From contig NZ_SHLX01000001.1 in assembly GCF_004764705.1 (NCBI RefSeq), positions 620,001 to 684,000 on the forward strand: a stretch of DNA of 64,000 nucleotides. Reading direction: 5' to 3'. This stretch comes from Paenibacillus cymbidii (lineage in GTDB: Bacteria > Bacillota > Bacilli > Paenibacillales > NBRC-103111). This document shows positions 15,786 through 24,424 of the stretch, in pieces (position 1 is the stretch's first letter; every line of letters starts with the position of its first letter). Under the pieces are notes generated by a model. It was not told where the DNA came from, did not search any database, and saw only the letters and a program-made list of their open reading frames with translations. Position numbers and translations under genes: made by a program.

Positions 15786-17216
15786 ATGAGCAAATTACCG
15801 AATGTGCTGCTGCTCGGCATCGACAGCTTGCGCTCCGACCATATGAGCCTGTACGGCTACAAACGTTTGACCACGCCGCATATCGACCGGTTCGCCGCGG
15901 GCGGCACCGTATTCGAGAAGCATTACAGCCCAAGTATTCCGACGACGCCGGGCTACGCCTCGATGTTCACCGGCATGGACTGCTTCGGCACCGATGTCGT
16001 TGCGCTGCGCCATAAAGGGCCGCTCGGCGACCATGTGAAAACGCTGGCGGAAATTCTTGGCGAACGCGGATATAACACGACATGCGTCGGTTTCACCGGC
16101 AACCCGTCGTCGCGCGGCTTTGACAAGTATCTGGATTTCAGCGGTTGGGGCTCCTATGAAGCGGGCCGCAGTCCGAAAGCGGAAAACCTGAACGATGTGG
16201 CAATCCCCGAGCTGAAGCGGCTGGCGGCGGAAGACAAACCGTTCTTCCTGTTCCTCCGCCATATGGACCCGCATTCGCCGTATTTGCCGCCCGGCCCGTT
16301 CGAGCGTTTGTTCTACGGCGGCAATGAAACCGATCCGGACAATCGTTCGCTTGACCCGATTTACGCGTTCAAGCCGTTCGCCGACTATTTTCGCTCGTGG
16401 TTCCCGCCGGACTGCACCGACGCCGAATACGTCAACGCGCAGTACGACGGCGCCATTGCTTATATGGACGCGGCGATCGCCAACCTGTTCGAAACGGTCG
16501 AAGCGCTTGGCATCGAAGAAGAGACGCTGATCGTGATCACGTCCGACCACGGCGAAACGCTGGACGAGCATGAGTGCTATTTCGACCATCACGGCTTGTA
16601 CGAATGCACGCTGACGGTGCCGCTCGTGCTGCGGTACCCGGGCAAGGTGCCGGCAGGCAAACGAATCGATAACGGCTACACGCTGCAAAAAGATTTGACG
16701 CCGACGATTCTCGACTTGCTCGGCATCGACGCCGGCGTTGCTTTCGACGGCCGCAGTCTGATGCCGCTGGCGAACGGAGAAACGTTCGAGCCGGTGTCGG
16801 AGTTCTACATCACCGAATGCACCTGGATGCGCAAGCACGGCTGGCGTACGCCCGAGTGGAAGCTGATCGTGGCGCTGGAGCCGGACTTCCACGGCAAGCC
16901 GCCGGTTGAGCTGTACAACGTGGTCAAAGACCCGCTCGAGCTGAACAACGTCGCAGACGCCGAGCCGGAGCAGGTGTTGCTGCTGACGGCGCGGATGGAA
17001 GCGTTCATCGCCCGCCGCGAAAGCGAAACCGGACGCACGGCGCCGATCTACACGAATACCGATTGGCATGGCAAAGGCACCGGGCCGTTCCAATCGTCCG
17101 AAGAAGCTTATGAGGCGATGTACATCGGCTCGCCGAAATCGGCGGAGAAGCTGCAAGCCAAAGACGCCAAGCCGGCGGCTGAACAAGCCAAGTCGGAAGA
17201 AGCGGAAGCGAAATAA
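15786..17216 (+). CDS. Sulfatase-superfamily hydrolase, Thr-type
   Basis: The 476-residue protein has the sulfatase fold: VLLLGIDSLRSDH with metal Asp near residue 13, and VITSDHGETLDEHECYFDHHG with the second metal cluster. At the formylglycine position it reads T53-T-P-G-Y57 and then ASMFTG, so the nucleophile would be Thr, not formylglycine. This points to phosphate chemistry or a non-sulfatase role. The C-terminus ends in a low-complexity Lys/Ala/Glu tail (about 448-476). AAAGGATGG precedes the ATG. It is a paralogue of the protein at 6253. Confidence 0.85.
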   Translation: MSKLPNVLLLGIDSLRSDHMSLYGYKRLTTPHIDRFAAGGTVFEKHYSPSIPTTPGYASMFTGMDCFGTDVVALRHKGPLGDHVKTLAEILGERGYNTTCVGFTGNPSSRGFDKYLDFSGWGSYEAGRSPKAENLNDVAIPELKRLAAEDKPFFLFLRHMDPHSPYLPPGPFERLFYGGNETDPDNRSLDPIYAFKPFADYFRSWFPPDCTDAEYVNAQYDGAIAYMDAAIANLFETVEALGIEEETLIVITSDHGETLDEHECYFDHHGLYECTLTVPLVLRYPGKVPAGKRIDNGYTLQKDLTPTILDLLGIDAGVAFDGRSLMPLANGETFEPVSEFYITECTWMRKHGWRTPEWKLIVALEPDFHGKPPVELYNVVKDPLELNNVADAEPEQVLLLTARMEAFIARRESETGRTAPIYTNTDWHGKGTGPFQSSEEAYEAMYIGSPKSAEKLQAKDAKPAAEQAKSEEAEAK

Positions 17217-17332
17217 AGGGCGGCAACGGCCGCCGCATCTGGCATGTCCCGCTTGGGCGGGGCATGCCGTTTGCGCTTTTGGCGCTTGCGGGGCGGCCGG
17301 GGCAAAGGCAGGACAGAAGGAGGGCTCCGGAA

Positions 17333-18754
17333 ATGAAGCAGTTGCCGAACATCTTGATTATTATGGCGGACCAGCAGCGTTACGATTGTATCGGATCGAG
17401 CGGGATGCGGCCCGTGCAGACGCCGCACCTGGACCGGCTGGCCGCGGAAGGCACGCGTTTCACGCATGCGTTCAGCCATATTCCACTGTGCGGGCCGGCG
17501 CGGCAATCGTTCATGAACGGCCGCCGCGCGGAGACGTTCGGGGGCTTATGGAACGAAGGCATCGCGCTTCCGGTCAGTTCGCTTTCGCCGAACGAATATG
17601 TCTGGCCGCGCGAGCTGAAGGCGCAAGGCTATGTTTCGCATTATTTGGGCAAATGGGGCGTCAGCGCTGCACACGATCCGACGGCTTTCGGCTACGATGC
17701 TTATACGAGCGAAGGCGACTATGCCCGGTTCCGCAAGGAACGTTTCCCGGAAGTTGAATACCGGGCCGGCTACTTCGGCGAACCGGACCCGGTTCCGCTG
17801 GCGTCGTCGCGGACGCATTGGTTTGCGGACCGCGCCGCCGAGGCGATTCATGGATGGGCGCAAACTGGCCAAAGCTGGCACATGCGGCTCAACTTTACGG
17901 AGCCGCACTTGCCGAACCGGCCCGCCGGGCGCTTCGCGACGATGTACGACCCGGCCGGCATCGAGCCGTGGGCGGGCTTCGCCGACACGTTCGCGAACAA
18001 GCCGTACATCCAGCGGCAAATGCAAGCCAGTTGGGGCGTGGAGCACTATGGCTGGGACGACTGGGCGCAGGTAGTGGCGCGGTATTACGGCGTCGTCAGC
18101 CAGGCCGACGAAGCGATCGGCCGGGTGCTGGCGGCGCTGGAGGAAACCGGGGAAGCGGGCGAAACGATCGTCGTGTATACGGCCGACCACGGCGACATGT
18201 GCGGCAGCCACGGCATGATGGATAAACATTGCGTGATGTATGACGACATCGTACGCGTACCGCTGATCGTGCGTTGGCCGGGCCGGGTGAGCGCCGGCGC
18301 CGTTAGCGACGCGTTCGTTTACAATTTGCTCGACGTGCCGCCGACGCTGCTCGACTGGCTGGGCTGCGCGGCGCCGGATGCGCTGCACGGGCGATCGCTG
18401 CGGCCGCTGCTTGAGGCGAACGCTTCGGGAGCGGGAGGACAACCGGCCTCGGACGGCGAATGGCGCGATGCCGTGGTCGCTTCGTACAACGGCCAGCAAT
18501 TTGGCCTGTACACGCAGCGTATGATTCGTACCCGGGAATGGAAATACGTTTGGAATACGGCCGACGTCGATGAGCTGTACCGATTGGATGTCGACCCTGG
18601 CGAACTGACCAACCTGATCGGCGATCCTGCCCATGCGGAAACCGTGCGCGAGCTTCGCCGCCGGCTGTACGACGTGTTGCGGCAGGATGGCGATGCGCTG
18701 GTCGGCAACGAATGGACGCGGCGGCAGCTGCTGGAGGGAAAAATCGTGTCTTGA
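17333..18754 (+). CDS. Type I sulfatase with Cys-type formylglycine motif
   Basis: The 473-residue enzyme has the canonical sulfatase motif C53-G-P-A-R57, in which Cys would be converted to formylglycine. Metal-site stretches are ILIIMADQQRYD (Asp12) and VVYTADHGDMCGSHG. It should hydrolyse a sulfate ester, most likely on a sugar. No signal peptide is seen, so it acts in the cytoplasm on imported or intracellular substrate. GAAGGAGGG precedes the ATG. No formylglycine-generating or anSME maturase gene is in the window, so one must be encoded elsewhere. A GC-rich 116-base gap separates it from the Thr-type gene. Confidence 0.9.
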   Translation: MKQLPNILIIMADQQRYDCIGSSGMRPVQTPHLDRLAAEGTRFTHAFSHIPLCGPARQSFMNGRRAETFGGLWNEGIALPVSSLSPNEYVWPRELKAQGYVSHYLGKWGVSAAHDPTAFGYDAYTSEGDYARFRKERFPEVEYRAGYFGEPDPVPLASSRTHWFADRAAEAIHGWAQTGQSWHMRLNFTEPHLPNRPAGRFATMYDPAGIEPWAGFADTFANKPYIQRQMQASWGVEHYGWDDWAQVVARYYGVVSQADEAIGRVLAALEETGEAGETIVVYTADHGDMCGSHGMMDKHCVMYDDIVRVPLIVRWPGRVSAGAVSDAFVYNLLDVPPTLLDWLGCAAPDALHGRSLRPLLEANASGAGGQPASDGEWRDAVVASYNGQQFGLYTQRMIRTREWKYVWNTADVDELYRLDVDPGELTNLIGDPAHAETVRELRRRLYDVLRQDGDALVGNEWTRRQLLEGKIVS

Positions 18755-18835
18755 TCGACGGCCGCGTATCGTTTCGACCTTCCCATCCGTTACAATAAGG
18801 AGAGGAAAGACGATCATGTTGGGAGGCGGGCCGAA

Positions 18836-19522
18836 ATGGCTTTGAAGCAAGCCGACAGACGGCGGAACCGCAACGATCAGGCCGGCCTTGCGGCTGGCGA
18901 CGAACGTTTTGTCGAATTCGTCATGCAGCATGCCGGCGCGCTTCGCGGGTATTGCCTGCGGCTGGCGAGTTCGCGCTGGGAAGCGGACGATCTGCTGCAG
19001 AGCAGCCTGGAGAAAGCGCTGGCCGCTTACCGGCGCAATCCCGGCAGGCCGCTCGCCCGATCGTTCCTTTACCGGATCGCGGCGAACGCCTGGGTGGATC
19101 GCTGCCGGCACAAGCGCGAGGATGCTACAGGCCAGGTGGATGAGCTTTACGCCGCCCGCGCCGCAAGCGATGCCGCGCTGCCGCCGGACGGCGACAATGT
19201 TCGGGCTGCGCTCGAAACGCTGGTCGCCTGTTTGCCTGCCGCGCAGCGCGCCGCCGTGCTGCTCGTCGACGTCTGGAAATTCAGCGCCGCCGAAGCGGCG
19301 GAGCTGTTGCGGACGACGGAAGGCGCCGTCAAGGCGTCGCTGCACCGCGCGCGCCAGCGGTTGCGGCTGGTGCAAGCCGGCATCGGGATCGCGGACGGCG
19401 CGCAAGCCGATGCGGACGTAGTTGACGCGTATTGGCACGCGTTCCGCCAAACCGACGTGCACCGCATCGTCCGGATCGCCGGCGTCGGTACGAGCGGCCC
19501 GACGATGTTGCTTGCTTCGTAA
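18836..19522 (+). CDS. ECF-type sigma-70 family RNA polymerase sigma factor
   Basis: The 228-residue protein has sigma region 2 (about 22-95; [34 protein letters not shown]) and region 4 (about 122-178; [35 protein letters not shown]). A C-terminal tail (about 185-228) starting [18 protein letters not shown] resembles the beginning of the SnoaL-like extension of some ECF groups, cut short. GGGAGGCGGG precedes the ATG. No anti-sigma gene is adjacent; the next gene is clpP. Confidence 0.9.
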   Translation: MALKQADRRRNRNDQAGLAAGDERFVEFVMQHAGALRGYCLRLASSRWEADDLLQSSLEKALAAYRRNPGRPLARSFLYRIAANAWVDRCRHKREDATGQVDELYAARAASDAALPPDGDNVRAALETLVACLPAAQRAAVLLVDVWKFSAAEAAELLRTTEGAVKASLHRARQRLRLVQAGIGIADGAQADADVVDAYWHAFRQTDVHRIVRIAGVGTSGPTMLLAS

Positions 19523-19626
19523 GCGTTTCGGTTCGCTTTCGTTGCTTCCTCTCGCCGATGCCGGCGTTTGTTTTGCCCGAGCATCGGCACAACGCTTCCG
19601 CAGGGAAGCTTTCGGGAGGGGTAACG

Positions 19627-20205
19627 ATGCCATTGGTGCCGGTCGTAGTGGAACAAACGGCCAAGGGAGAACGTTCGTACGACATTTATTCGCGCCTGCT
19701 GAAAGACCGCATTGTGATGATTAGCGGCGAAATCAACGACGAACTGGCAAACGCGGTTATCGCCCAGCTGCTGTTCCTCGCTTCGGAGCATGCGGAGAAG
19801 GACATTTCGCTGTACATCAATTCCCCGGGCGGCGTAACGACTTCAGGGCTGGCGATCATCGACACGATGCGCTTCATCAAGCCCGACGTCTCGACGATTT
19901 GCATCGGCATGGCCGCCTCGATGGGCGCCATCCTGCTGTGCGCCGGAACAAAAGGCAAACGTCTGGCGCTGCCGCATGCCGAAGTGATGATCCACCAGCC
20001 TTGGGGCGGCTCGCGCGGCCAGGCGGCGGATATCAAAATCCAGGCCGAGCATATTATCAAAACGCGCGACCGCTTGAACCGCATATTGGCCGATCAGTCC
20101 GGCCAGCCGTTCGACAAGGTGGCGCAAGACGCCGACCGCGACTATTACATGTCGGCCCAGGAGGCGGTAGCCTACGGGCTGATCGATCGCGTGCTGGGTC
20201 AATAA
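19627..20205 (+). CDS. clpP: ATP-dependent Clp protease proteolytic subunit
   Basis: The 192-residue ClpP has its catalytic triad in the expected places: S98 in GMAASMG, H123 in MIHQPWGG, and D172 in DADRDYYM. It would form a tetradecameric chamber with Clp ATPases in the cytosol. GGGAGGGG precedes the ATG at 19627. The N-terminus begins [23 protein letters not shown], close to housekeeping ClpP, though the genomic place beside an ECF sigma factor suggests a second copy. A long hairpin follows. Confidence 0.95.
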   Translation: MPLVPVVVEQTAKGERSYDIYSRLLKDRIVMISGEINDELANAVIAQLLFLASEHAEKDISLYINSPGGVTTSGLAIIDTMRFIKPDVSTICIGMAASMGAILLCAGTKGKRLALPHAEVMIHQPWGGSRGQAADIKIQAEHIIKTRDRLNRILADQSGQPFDKVAQDADRDYYMSAQEAVAYGLIDRVLGQ

Positions 20206-20221
20206 TGAGCACGATTAACGA

Positions 20222-20261
20222 AACGCCTCTTCGGACAGCGGAAGCTGCCCGGGGAGGCGTT
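20222..20261 (+). terminator. Terminator-like hairpin after clpP
   Basis: AACGCCTC (20222-20229) pairs with GAGGCGTT (20254-20261), with an inner CAGC/GCTG stem and a GGAA loop. The downstream T-run is poor, so termination may be partial. Confidence 0.6.
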
Positions 20262-20285
20262 AGTCGTGTTGTCAGCGAAAGCGCA

Positions 20286-20520
20286 GCTGTAAGGCTGGAA
20301 TCGGCCTTATTTTGCTTTCCGCTTGCGACGAAGGTTGCACTGCAAGGCTGAAATCGGCCTTATTTTGCTTTTCGTTTGGGAAAATGGTGCTGTAAGGCTG
20401 AAATCAGCCTTATTTCGCTTTCCGCTTGGGAAAATGGTGCTGTAAGGCTGAAATCAGCCTTATTTCGCTTTCCGTTTGAGAAAATGACGCTGTAAGGCTG
20501 AAATCGGCCTTATTTTGCTC
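20286..20520. repeat. Array of five 50-bp hairpin repeats (family C)
   Basis: The core AAGGCTG begins at 20291, 20344, 20394, 20444 and 20494, a period of 50 bases (first step 53). Each core forms AAGGCTG-AAAT-CAGCCTT or the wobble-preserving AAGGCTGAAATCGGCCTT, followed by TATTT and a Pu/Py-rich linker ending in AAAATGG. Repeats are contiguous with no unique spacers, so this is not CRISPR. No coding frame is kept. Confidence 0.85.
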
Positions 20521-20859
20521 ACGCTCGTCAAAGCGTTACTGAAAGTTAATGTCCACTGGGCATGAAAAGGAACGCGGCGTTCCTGTCAAGACACATAACT
20601 TCGTTATTACCCTGGCAACATGGCGTCTATTCTCCTCACAGAGAAATGAGAAGCACGAAGCAAACTCCGTCTGCATCAAAGAACTGAACTCTACCGTAAC
20701 GTGGGGTTGTACATCGTAAACTACTTCAGTAAATGGATGCTGCAGTGCATTTTGCGGATACCGGCAGAGGCGAGTTTATCACCAAACTGGCCTTGGAATT
20801 CTGCATTGCAGCTCCCGCTACGGCCCCGCACGGCGCAAATAGGAAGCTTATTGCCCGTT
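20521..20859. other. Unassigned intergenic DNA
   Basis: Between the 50-bp repeat array and the LD-carboxypeptidase gene I see no convincing gene. A short frame at 20733-20894 lacks a ribosome site and recognisable features. The base composition is more AT-rich than the neighbours. No clear terminator for the converging carboxypeptidase gene was found. Confidence 0.5.
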
Positions 20860-21786
20860 TCAAACAGTCACACTCGGCTCCAACAGAGTGAACGTCGATG
20901 CGGTGGCGTTCAATCGCGCCATTGCGCCGATCGGGATCGCCGCCTTGTATATGCCGTGACCTGTCGCCACGCCCGTCAGCAGCGGCACGCCAAGCGGAAC
21001 GAGAAGCTCGCGGATCAGATCGTCGTACGATTGGCCGTAAGCAACCGCGCAGTCCGTGCACTGTCCCATGACGATGCCGGCGCAGCGGCGAAATTTCCCC
21101 GCCAGCAGCAGCTGCGTCAAATAGCGATAAACCCGATTGACCGGTTCGTGCGTTTCTTCTAGGAACACAATTTTGCCGTCGGTGATCCATTCGTAGGCGG
21201 TGCCGAGCGAGCCGACCAGCGAAGTCATATTGCCGCCGACCACCGGCGCCGTCACGTCGCCCGGCACGAGCCCGACCGGCGGCGCCATCGCCGGCGGATT
21301 GACGATCGTTCGGGGCGAATCGAGCGTCGATGCAGCAGTGAAAAACTGATTGAAGTTGTAGGCGGGCGTCTCCATTTTGAAATCGATCAGCATGAGGCTG
21401 TGGAGCGTCATCAGGTCGGCATACGAATAAAGCGTATTCAGCAGCACGGAGATATCGCTGTAGCCGCTGACGATTTTGGGATGGGCGCTGATGTAGGCAT
21501 AATCAAGATAGGGAAGAATATCGATCACGCCTGTACCGCCGCGCGTCGGCAAAATCAGGCGCACATCGCTGTCGTGGAACATGCCCATCAGATCGGCCGC
21601 GCGCGCCTGGGCGCTTGCGGCAACTAAACCCTGCGCGTCATAGGCATAGTTGCCGACAACGACACGGAAGCCGAGACGCTGCAAGGTGTTGATGCGCGCC
21701 TGAATCGTGGTTGGAGCAAGCGGGCTGCCGAGCGTAACGACGCCAATCGTGTCGCCGCTGCGCAGCATCGCCGGTTTGATCGTCAT
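20860..21786 (-). CDS. LD-carboxypeptidase (peptidase family S66)
   Basis: The 308-residue protein matches the S66 family (LdcA/MccF-like), serine enzymes that cleave LD bonds of murein tetrapeptides or act on microcin-like adducts. The nucleophile region is VSGYSDISVLL, the catalytic Glu lies in VFLEETHEPV, and the His in TGVATGHG. The N-terminus MTIKPAMLRSGDTIGVVTLGSP fits the family start, so ATG at 21786 is chosen; AAAGGAGA lies about 12 bases upstream. No signal peptide, so cytosolic recycling is likely. Confidence 0.9.
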   Translation of the reverse strand: MTIKPAMLRSGDTIGVVTLGSPLAPTTIQARINTLQRLGFRVVVGNYAYDAQGLVAASAQARAADLMGMFHDSDVRLILPTRGGTGVIDILPYLDYAYISAHPKIVSGYSDISVLLNTLYSYADLMTLHSLMLIDFKMETPAYNFNQFFTAASTLDSPRTIVNPPAMAPPVGLVPGDVTAPVVGGNMTSLVGSLGTAYEWITDGKIVFLEETHEPVNRVYRYLTQLLLAGKFRRCAGIVMGQCTDCAVAYGQSYDDLIRELLVPLGVPLLTGVATGHGIYKAAIPIGAMARLNATASTFTLLEPSVTV

Positions 21787-22017
21787 GGCGTCCGTTCGTC
21801 TCCTTTCGCCGCCGTTCGCAGAAGACCGGAAGTTCGTTGTTGCAGTATATGCGCGATCCGGCTTGGCGTATGCCGCATGTCGCATGCCAGTCGGCAATCA
21901 AGCACGATAGCCCGATCGGGTCATAGGCAAATGGCTTCAAATACAGTATGCTGGGTGAGGATTAAACGGCCTGCCCGGACGAAAGACACACCCTGCGCAA
22001 GAAAGGAGTTTGCTTCG

Positions 22018-23658
22018 ATGCGAACCAGATGGCCGCTGACGGCATTGCTGCTGGTTGCTTTCCTGCTCTGCCTGGCGCCCGGCTCCGCCATGGCGCACGC
22101 GTCGCTGGTCGGTACCGCGCCGGCAGCGGACAGCCGTCTCGAAACGGCGCCGGATGCCGTCACGCTAACGTTCGACGAACGGATTGAAAGCAAGCTGTTC
22201 GACGTCCGCGTGCTGGATCAGAAAGGAAAGAAGCTGAACGACCGCCAGACGGCGATCAGCAGCGACGGCAAGCAGCTTACGCTGCCGCTGCCGGATGCCG
22301 GAAACGGCGTGTACACGGTTAACTACCGGATTGTATCGGCGGACGGCCATCCGATCAGCGGCGCTTACGTCTACGCTGTCGGGCAGCCCGTACCGTCAAG
22401 TGAAAACGCGTTGCCCGCGGCATCAGGACCGCAGTCGCAGCTCACGCTGGCGTGGCCGATGGGCTTTCTCGACGCGCTGACGTTTATGGCGCGGTTCGCC
22501 TTCTACGGGACGATGCTGGCGCTTGCCGGCTGGGTGCTCTGGACGCGGCTGCATCCGCTGCCCGGCGAAACGTACGCGTTGCGACAAAACGCCTGGACGC
22601 TCGGGCTGAAACGCGCCTTTGTGCTGTCGCTGCTGACCAGCGTCGCGCTGCAAATGCGCCTGTACATAGCCGAGTTGACCGGCGAGCATGTGCGCGAGCT
22701 GATGCTTAATACGACTGTAGGCATCGGCTGGACCGCGTCTATTGCGCTTGCGCTGCTGGCGTTTTATGTCCTGGAGCGGAGCAAGGCGATCGACCTGTTA
22801 TGGGTGGCGCTGCTGCTGGCGGCCAAAGCGTGGACCGGGCACGCGGCGGGACTCGGAGGAGAGCCGACGGCGATTGCGCTCGACTATGTCCATCTGGCCG
22901 CTGCGGCTTTGTGGATCGGGGGGCTGCTGCAGCTGCTCGTGTTCCGCCGCGATGCCGATTGGCTGGCGCAACGTTTGCCGCGGTTTTCGTTCGCAGCTCT
23001 CTGCAGCATCGTCGTGCTGACCATTACCGGCGTATTCCTGACGTTTGCCATTACATCCGACTGGGAGGAGCTGTTCGTCACCCAATGGGGTGTCGTGCTG
23101 CTGCTGAAAGCGGCGCTGGTCGTCCTGGTTGCGGCGGTTGCGGGAGGTATTCGCCTTGCGTTGAAACGGCGCGCGCCGGGCGCGGCAAACCGGCTGCTTG
23201 CCGTCGATTTCGGCAGCATGGCGGCGATTGTGGCGCTGGCGTCGGTGCTCACGTTTCTGAACCCGCATCCGGCGAATAAACCGCTGAACTGGCACGTGAT
23301 GGGGGAAACGATCCATATGTCGGCGGTCATTGCGCCGAATGTGCCCGGGACGAATACGTTTACCGTACGGGTCTGGCTGCCGGAGCAGGCCAAGGCGCCG
23401 AAGCGGACGGAGCTGCTGCTGACGCGGCTGAACGGCGGGGGAGATGCGGCGATTGAGGTGCCGCTTGCGACGGCCGAACTGAACGAAATGGAAAAAAGCC
23501 TGTACGCCGGCTTCACCATGTACGAGTATCGCGCGCAAGGGGAGCAGCTGGCGCTGCCCGGCAAATGGCAAGTGCAAGTGCGCGTGATGGACGCGAACGA
23601 CGACGAAACGGTATATGAAAAAACGACGCGGATTTACGGAACTTTATCCGGTAAATAG
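22018..23658 (+). CDS. ycnJ: Copper resistance CopC-CopD fusion (YcnJ-like)
   Basis: The 546-residue membrane protein starts with a signal peptide (1-27, cut after SAMA) so that mature His28 (HASLVGTAPA) is the N-terminal copper ligand of the CopC domain (about 28-125). About eight membrane segments of a CopD domain follow (about 150-420), then a YtkA-like extracytoplasmic domain (about 430-546). B. subtilis YcnJ imports copper under limitation. GAAAGGAG precedes the ATG. It is 16 bases from the ycnI-like gene, with which it forms an operon. Confidence 0.92.
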   Translation: MRTRWPLTALLLVAFLLCLAPGSAMAHASLVGTAPAADSRLETAPDAVTLTFDERIESKLFDVRVLDQKGKKLNDRQTAISSDGKQLTLPLPDAGNGVYTVNYRIVSADGHPISGAYVYAVGQPVPSSENALPAASGPQSQLTLAWPMGFLDALTFMARFAFYGTMLALAGWVLWTRLHPLPGETYALRQNAWTLGLKRAFVLSLLTSVALQMRLYIAELTGEHVRELMLNTTVGIGWTASIALALLAFYVLERSKAIDLLWVALLLAAKAWTGHAAGLGGEPTAIALDYVHLAAAALWIGGLLQLLVFRRDADWLAQRLPRFSFAALCSIVVLTITGVFLTFAITSDWEELFVTQWGVVLLLKAALVVLVAAVAGGIRLALKRRAPGAANRLLAVDFGSMAAIVALASVLTFLNPHPANKPLNWHVMGETIHMSAVIAPNVPGTNTFTVRVWLPEQAKAPKRTELLLTRLNGGGDAAIEVPLATAELNEMEKSLYAGFTMYEYRAQGEQLALPGKWQVQVRVMDANDDETVYEKTTRIYGTLSGK

Positions 23659-23674
23659 TTAGGGGGATTAACCA

Positions 23675-24301
23675 ATGAACAGAAAAAAATGGCTGGGTTC
23701 GCTCGTATTTGCGCTGCTGCTGGCGTTTTCCGTCGCCGGCGCGGCCAGCGCCCATGTGACTGTTTTCCCACAAGAAACGACGCAGGGAACTTATGAGAAG
23801 TTTACGGTGCGCGTGCCAAGCGAAAAAGAGTCGCCAACCGTCAAAGTGGAAGTGAAATTCGCGACCGACGATGTAGCCGTATCGCGCTTCGAGCCGAAGC
23901 CGGGCTGGAAATACGACATCGTCAAGTCGGGCGATAAAATAACCGGCGTCGTCTGGACGGCTACCGGCGACGGGCTGCTGGCGACGGAGTTTGGCGAATT
24001 TAACATGCAGGGCAAAGTGGCGGACACGGCGAAAGACATAGCATGGAAGGCGTATCAAACCTATAAGGACGGTACGGTAGTGGAATGGACGGGAGCGTCC
24101 GATTCGAAAACGCCGGCTTCCGTCACCAAGGTGAAGGCGAAGCCGACCGGCGGCGCAACCGACAGCCACGGCAACGCGGTAGCGGGCGGCGGCGATGCGG
24201 GAGAATCGTCGACAAGCGATTTGCCGCTCTACCTGTCGATCGCAGCGCTGGTGCTCGGCGCAGCCGCGTTGCTTGCAGCGCTGACGCGCAAGGCGAAATA
24301 A
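23675..24301 (+). CDS. ycnI: YcnI-like copper-binding membrane-anchored protein (DUF1775)
   Basis: The 208-residue protein has a signal peptide (1-26) ending ASA, so mature His27 (HVTVFP) starts the DUF1775 domain (about 27-150), which binds Cu through this His and a Trp. A Gly/Ser-rich linker and a C-terminal membrane anchor (about 183-203, then Arg-Lys-Ala-Lys) follow. It pairs with YcnJ as in B. subtilis ycnKJI; no YcnK repressor is seen here. AGGGGGA precedes the ATG. Confidence 0.92.
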   Translation: MNRKKWLGSLVFALLLAFSVAGAASAHVTVFPQETTQGTYEKFTVRVPSEKESPTVKVEVKFATDDVAVSRFEPKPGWKYDIVKSGDKITGVVWTATGDGLLATEFGEFNMQGKVADTAKDIAWKAYQTYKDGTVVEWTGASDSKTPASVTKVKAKPTGGATDSHGNAVAGGGDAGESSTSDLPLYLSIAALVLGAAALLAALTRKAK

Positions 24302-24311
24302 CTGCATCCGG

Positions 24312-24374
24312 AAAACCGAAAAACCCGCCCTGCGGAGCGCACAGTCGCTCGTCGCCGGACGGTTTTTTCGGTTT
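24312..24374. terminator. Hairpin between converging ycnI and histidine kinase genes
   Basis: AAACCGAAAAACC (24312-24324) can pair with GGTTTTTTCGGTTT (24361-24374). A/T-rich ends on both sides make it a plausible two-way terminator. Confidence 0.6.
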
Positions 24375-24424
24375 GACGCCAGGCGAACGGCAGCGGAGCG
24401 GCAGAGAAGTACGGGAAGCGAAGG

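Noticed and set aside
17546..19633. 695-codon open frame on the minus strand
   Set aside because: It lies fully antisense to a sulfatase and a sigma factor gene with strong family motifs; an artefact of high GC.
20286..20520. Possible CRISPR array
   Set aside because: Units are contiguous 50-bp repeats with similar sequence throughout; there are no unique spacers and no cas genes.
20733..20894. Short plus-strand frame of 53 codons
   Set aside because: No ribosome site, overlaps the end of the opposite carboxypeptidase gene, and no family resemblance.
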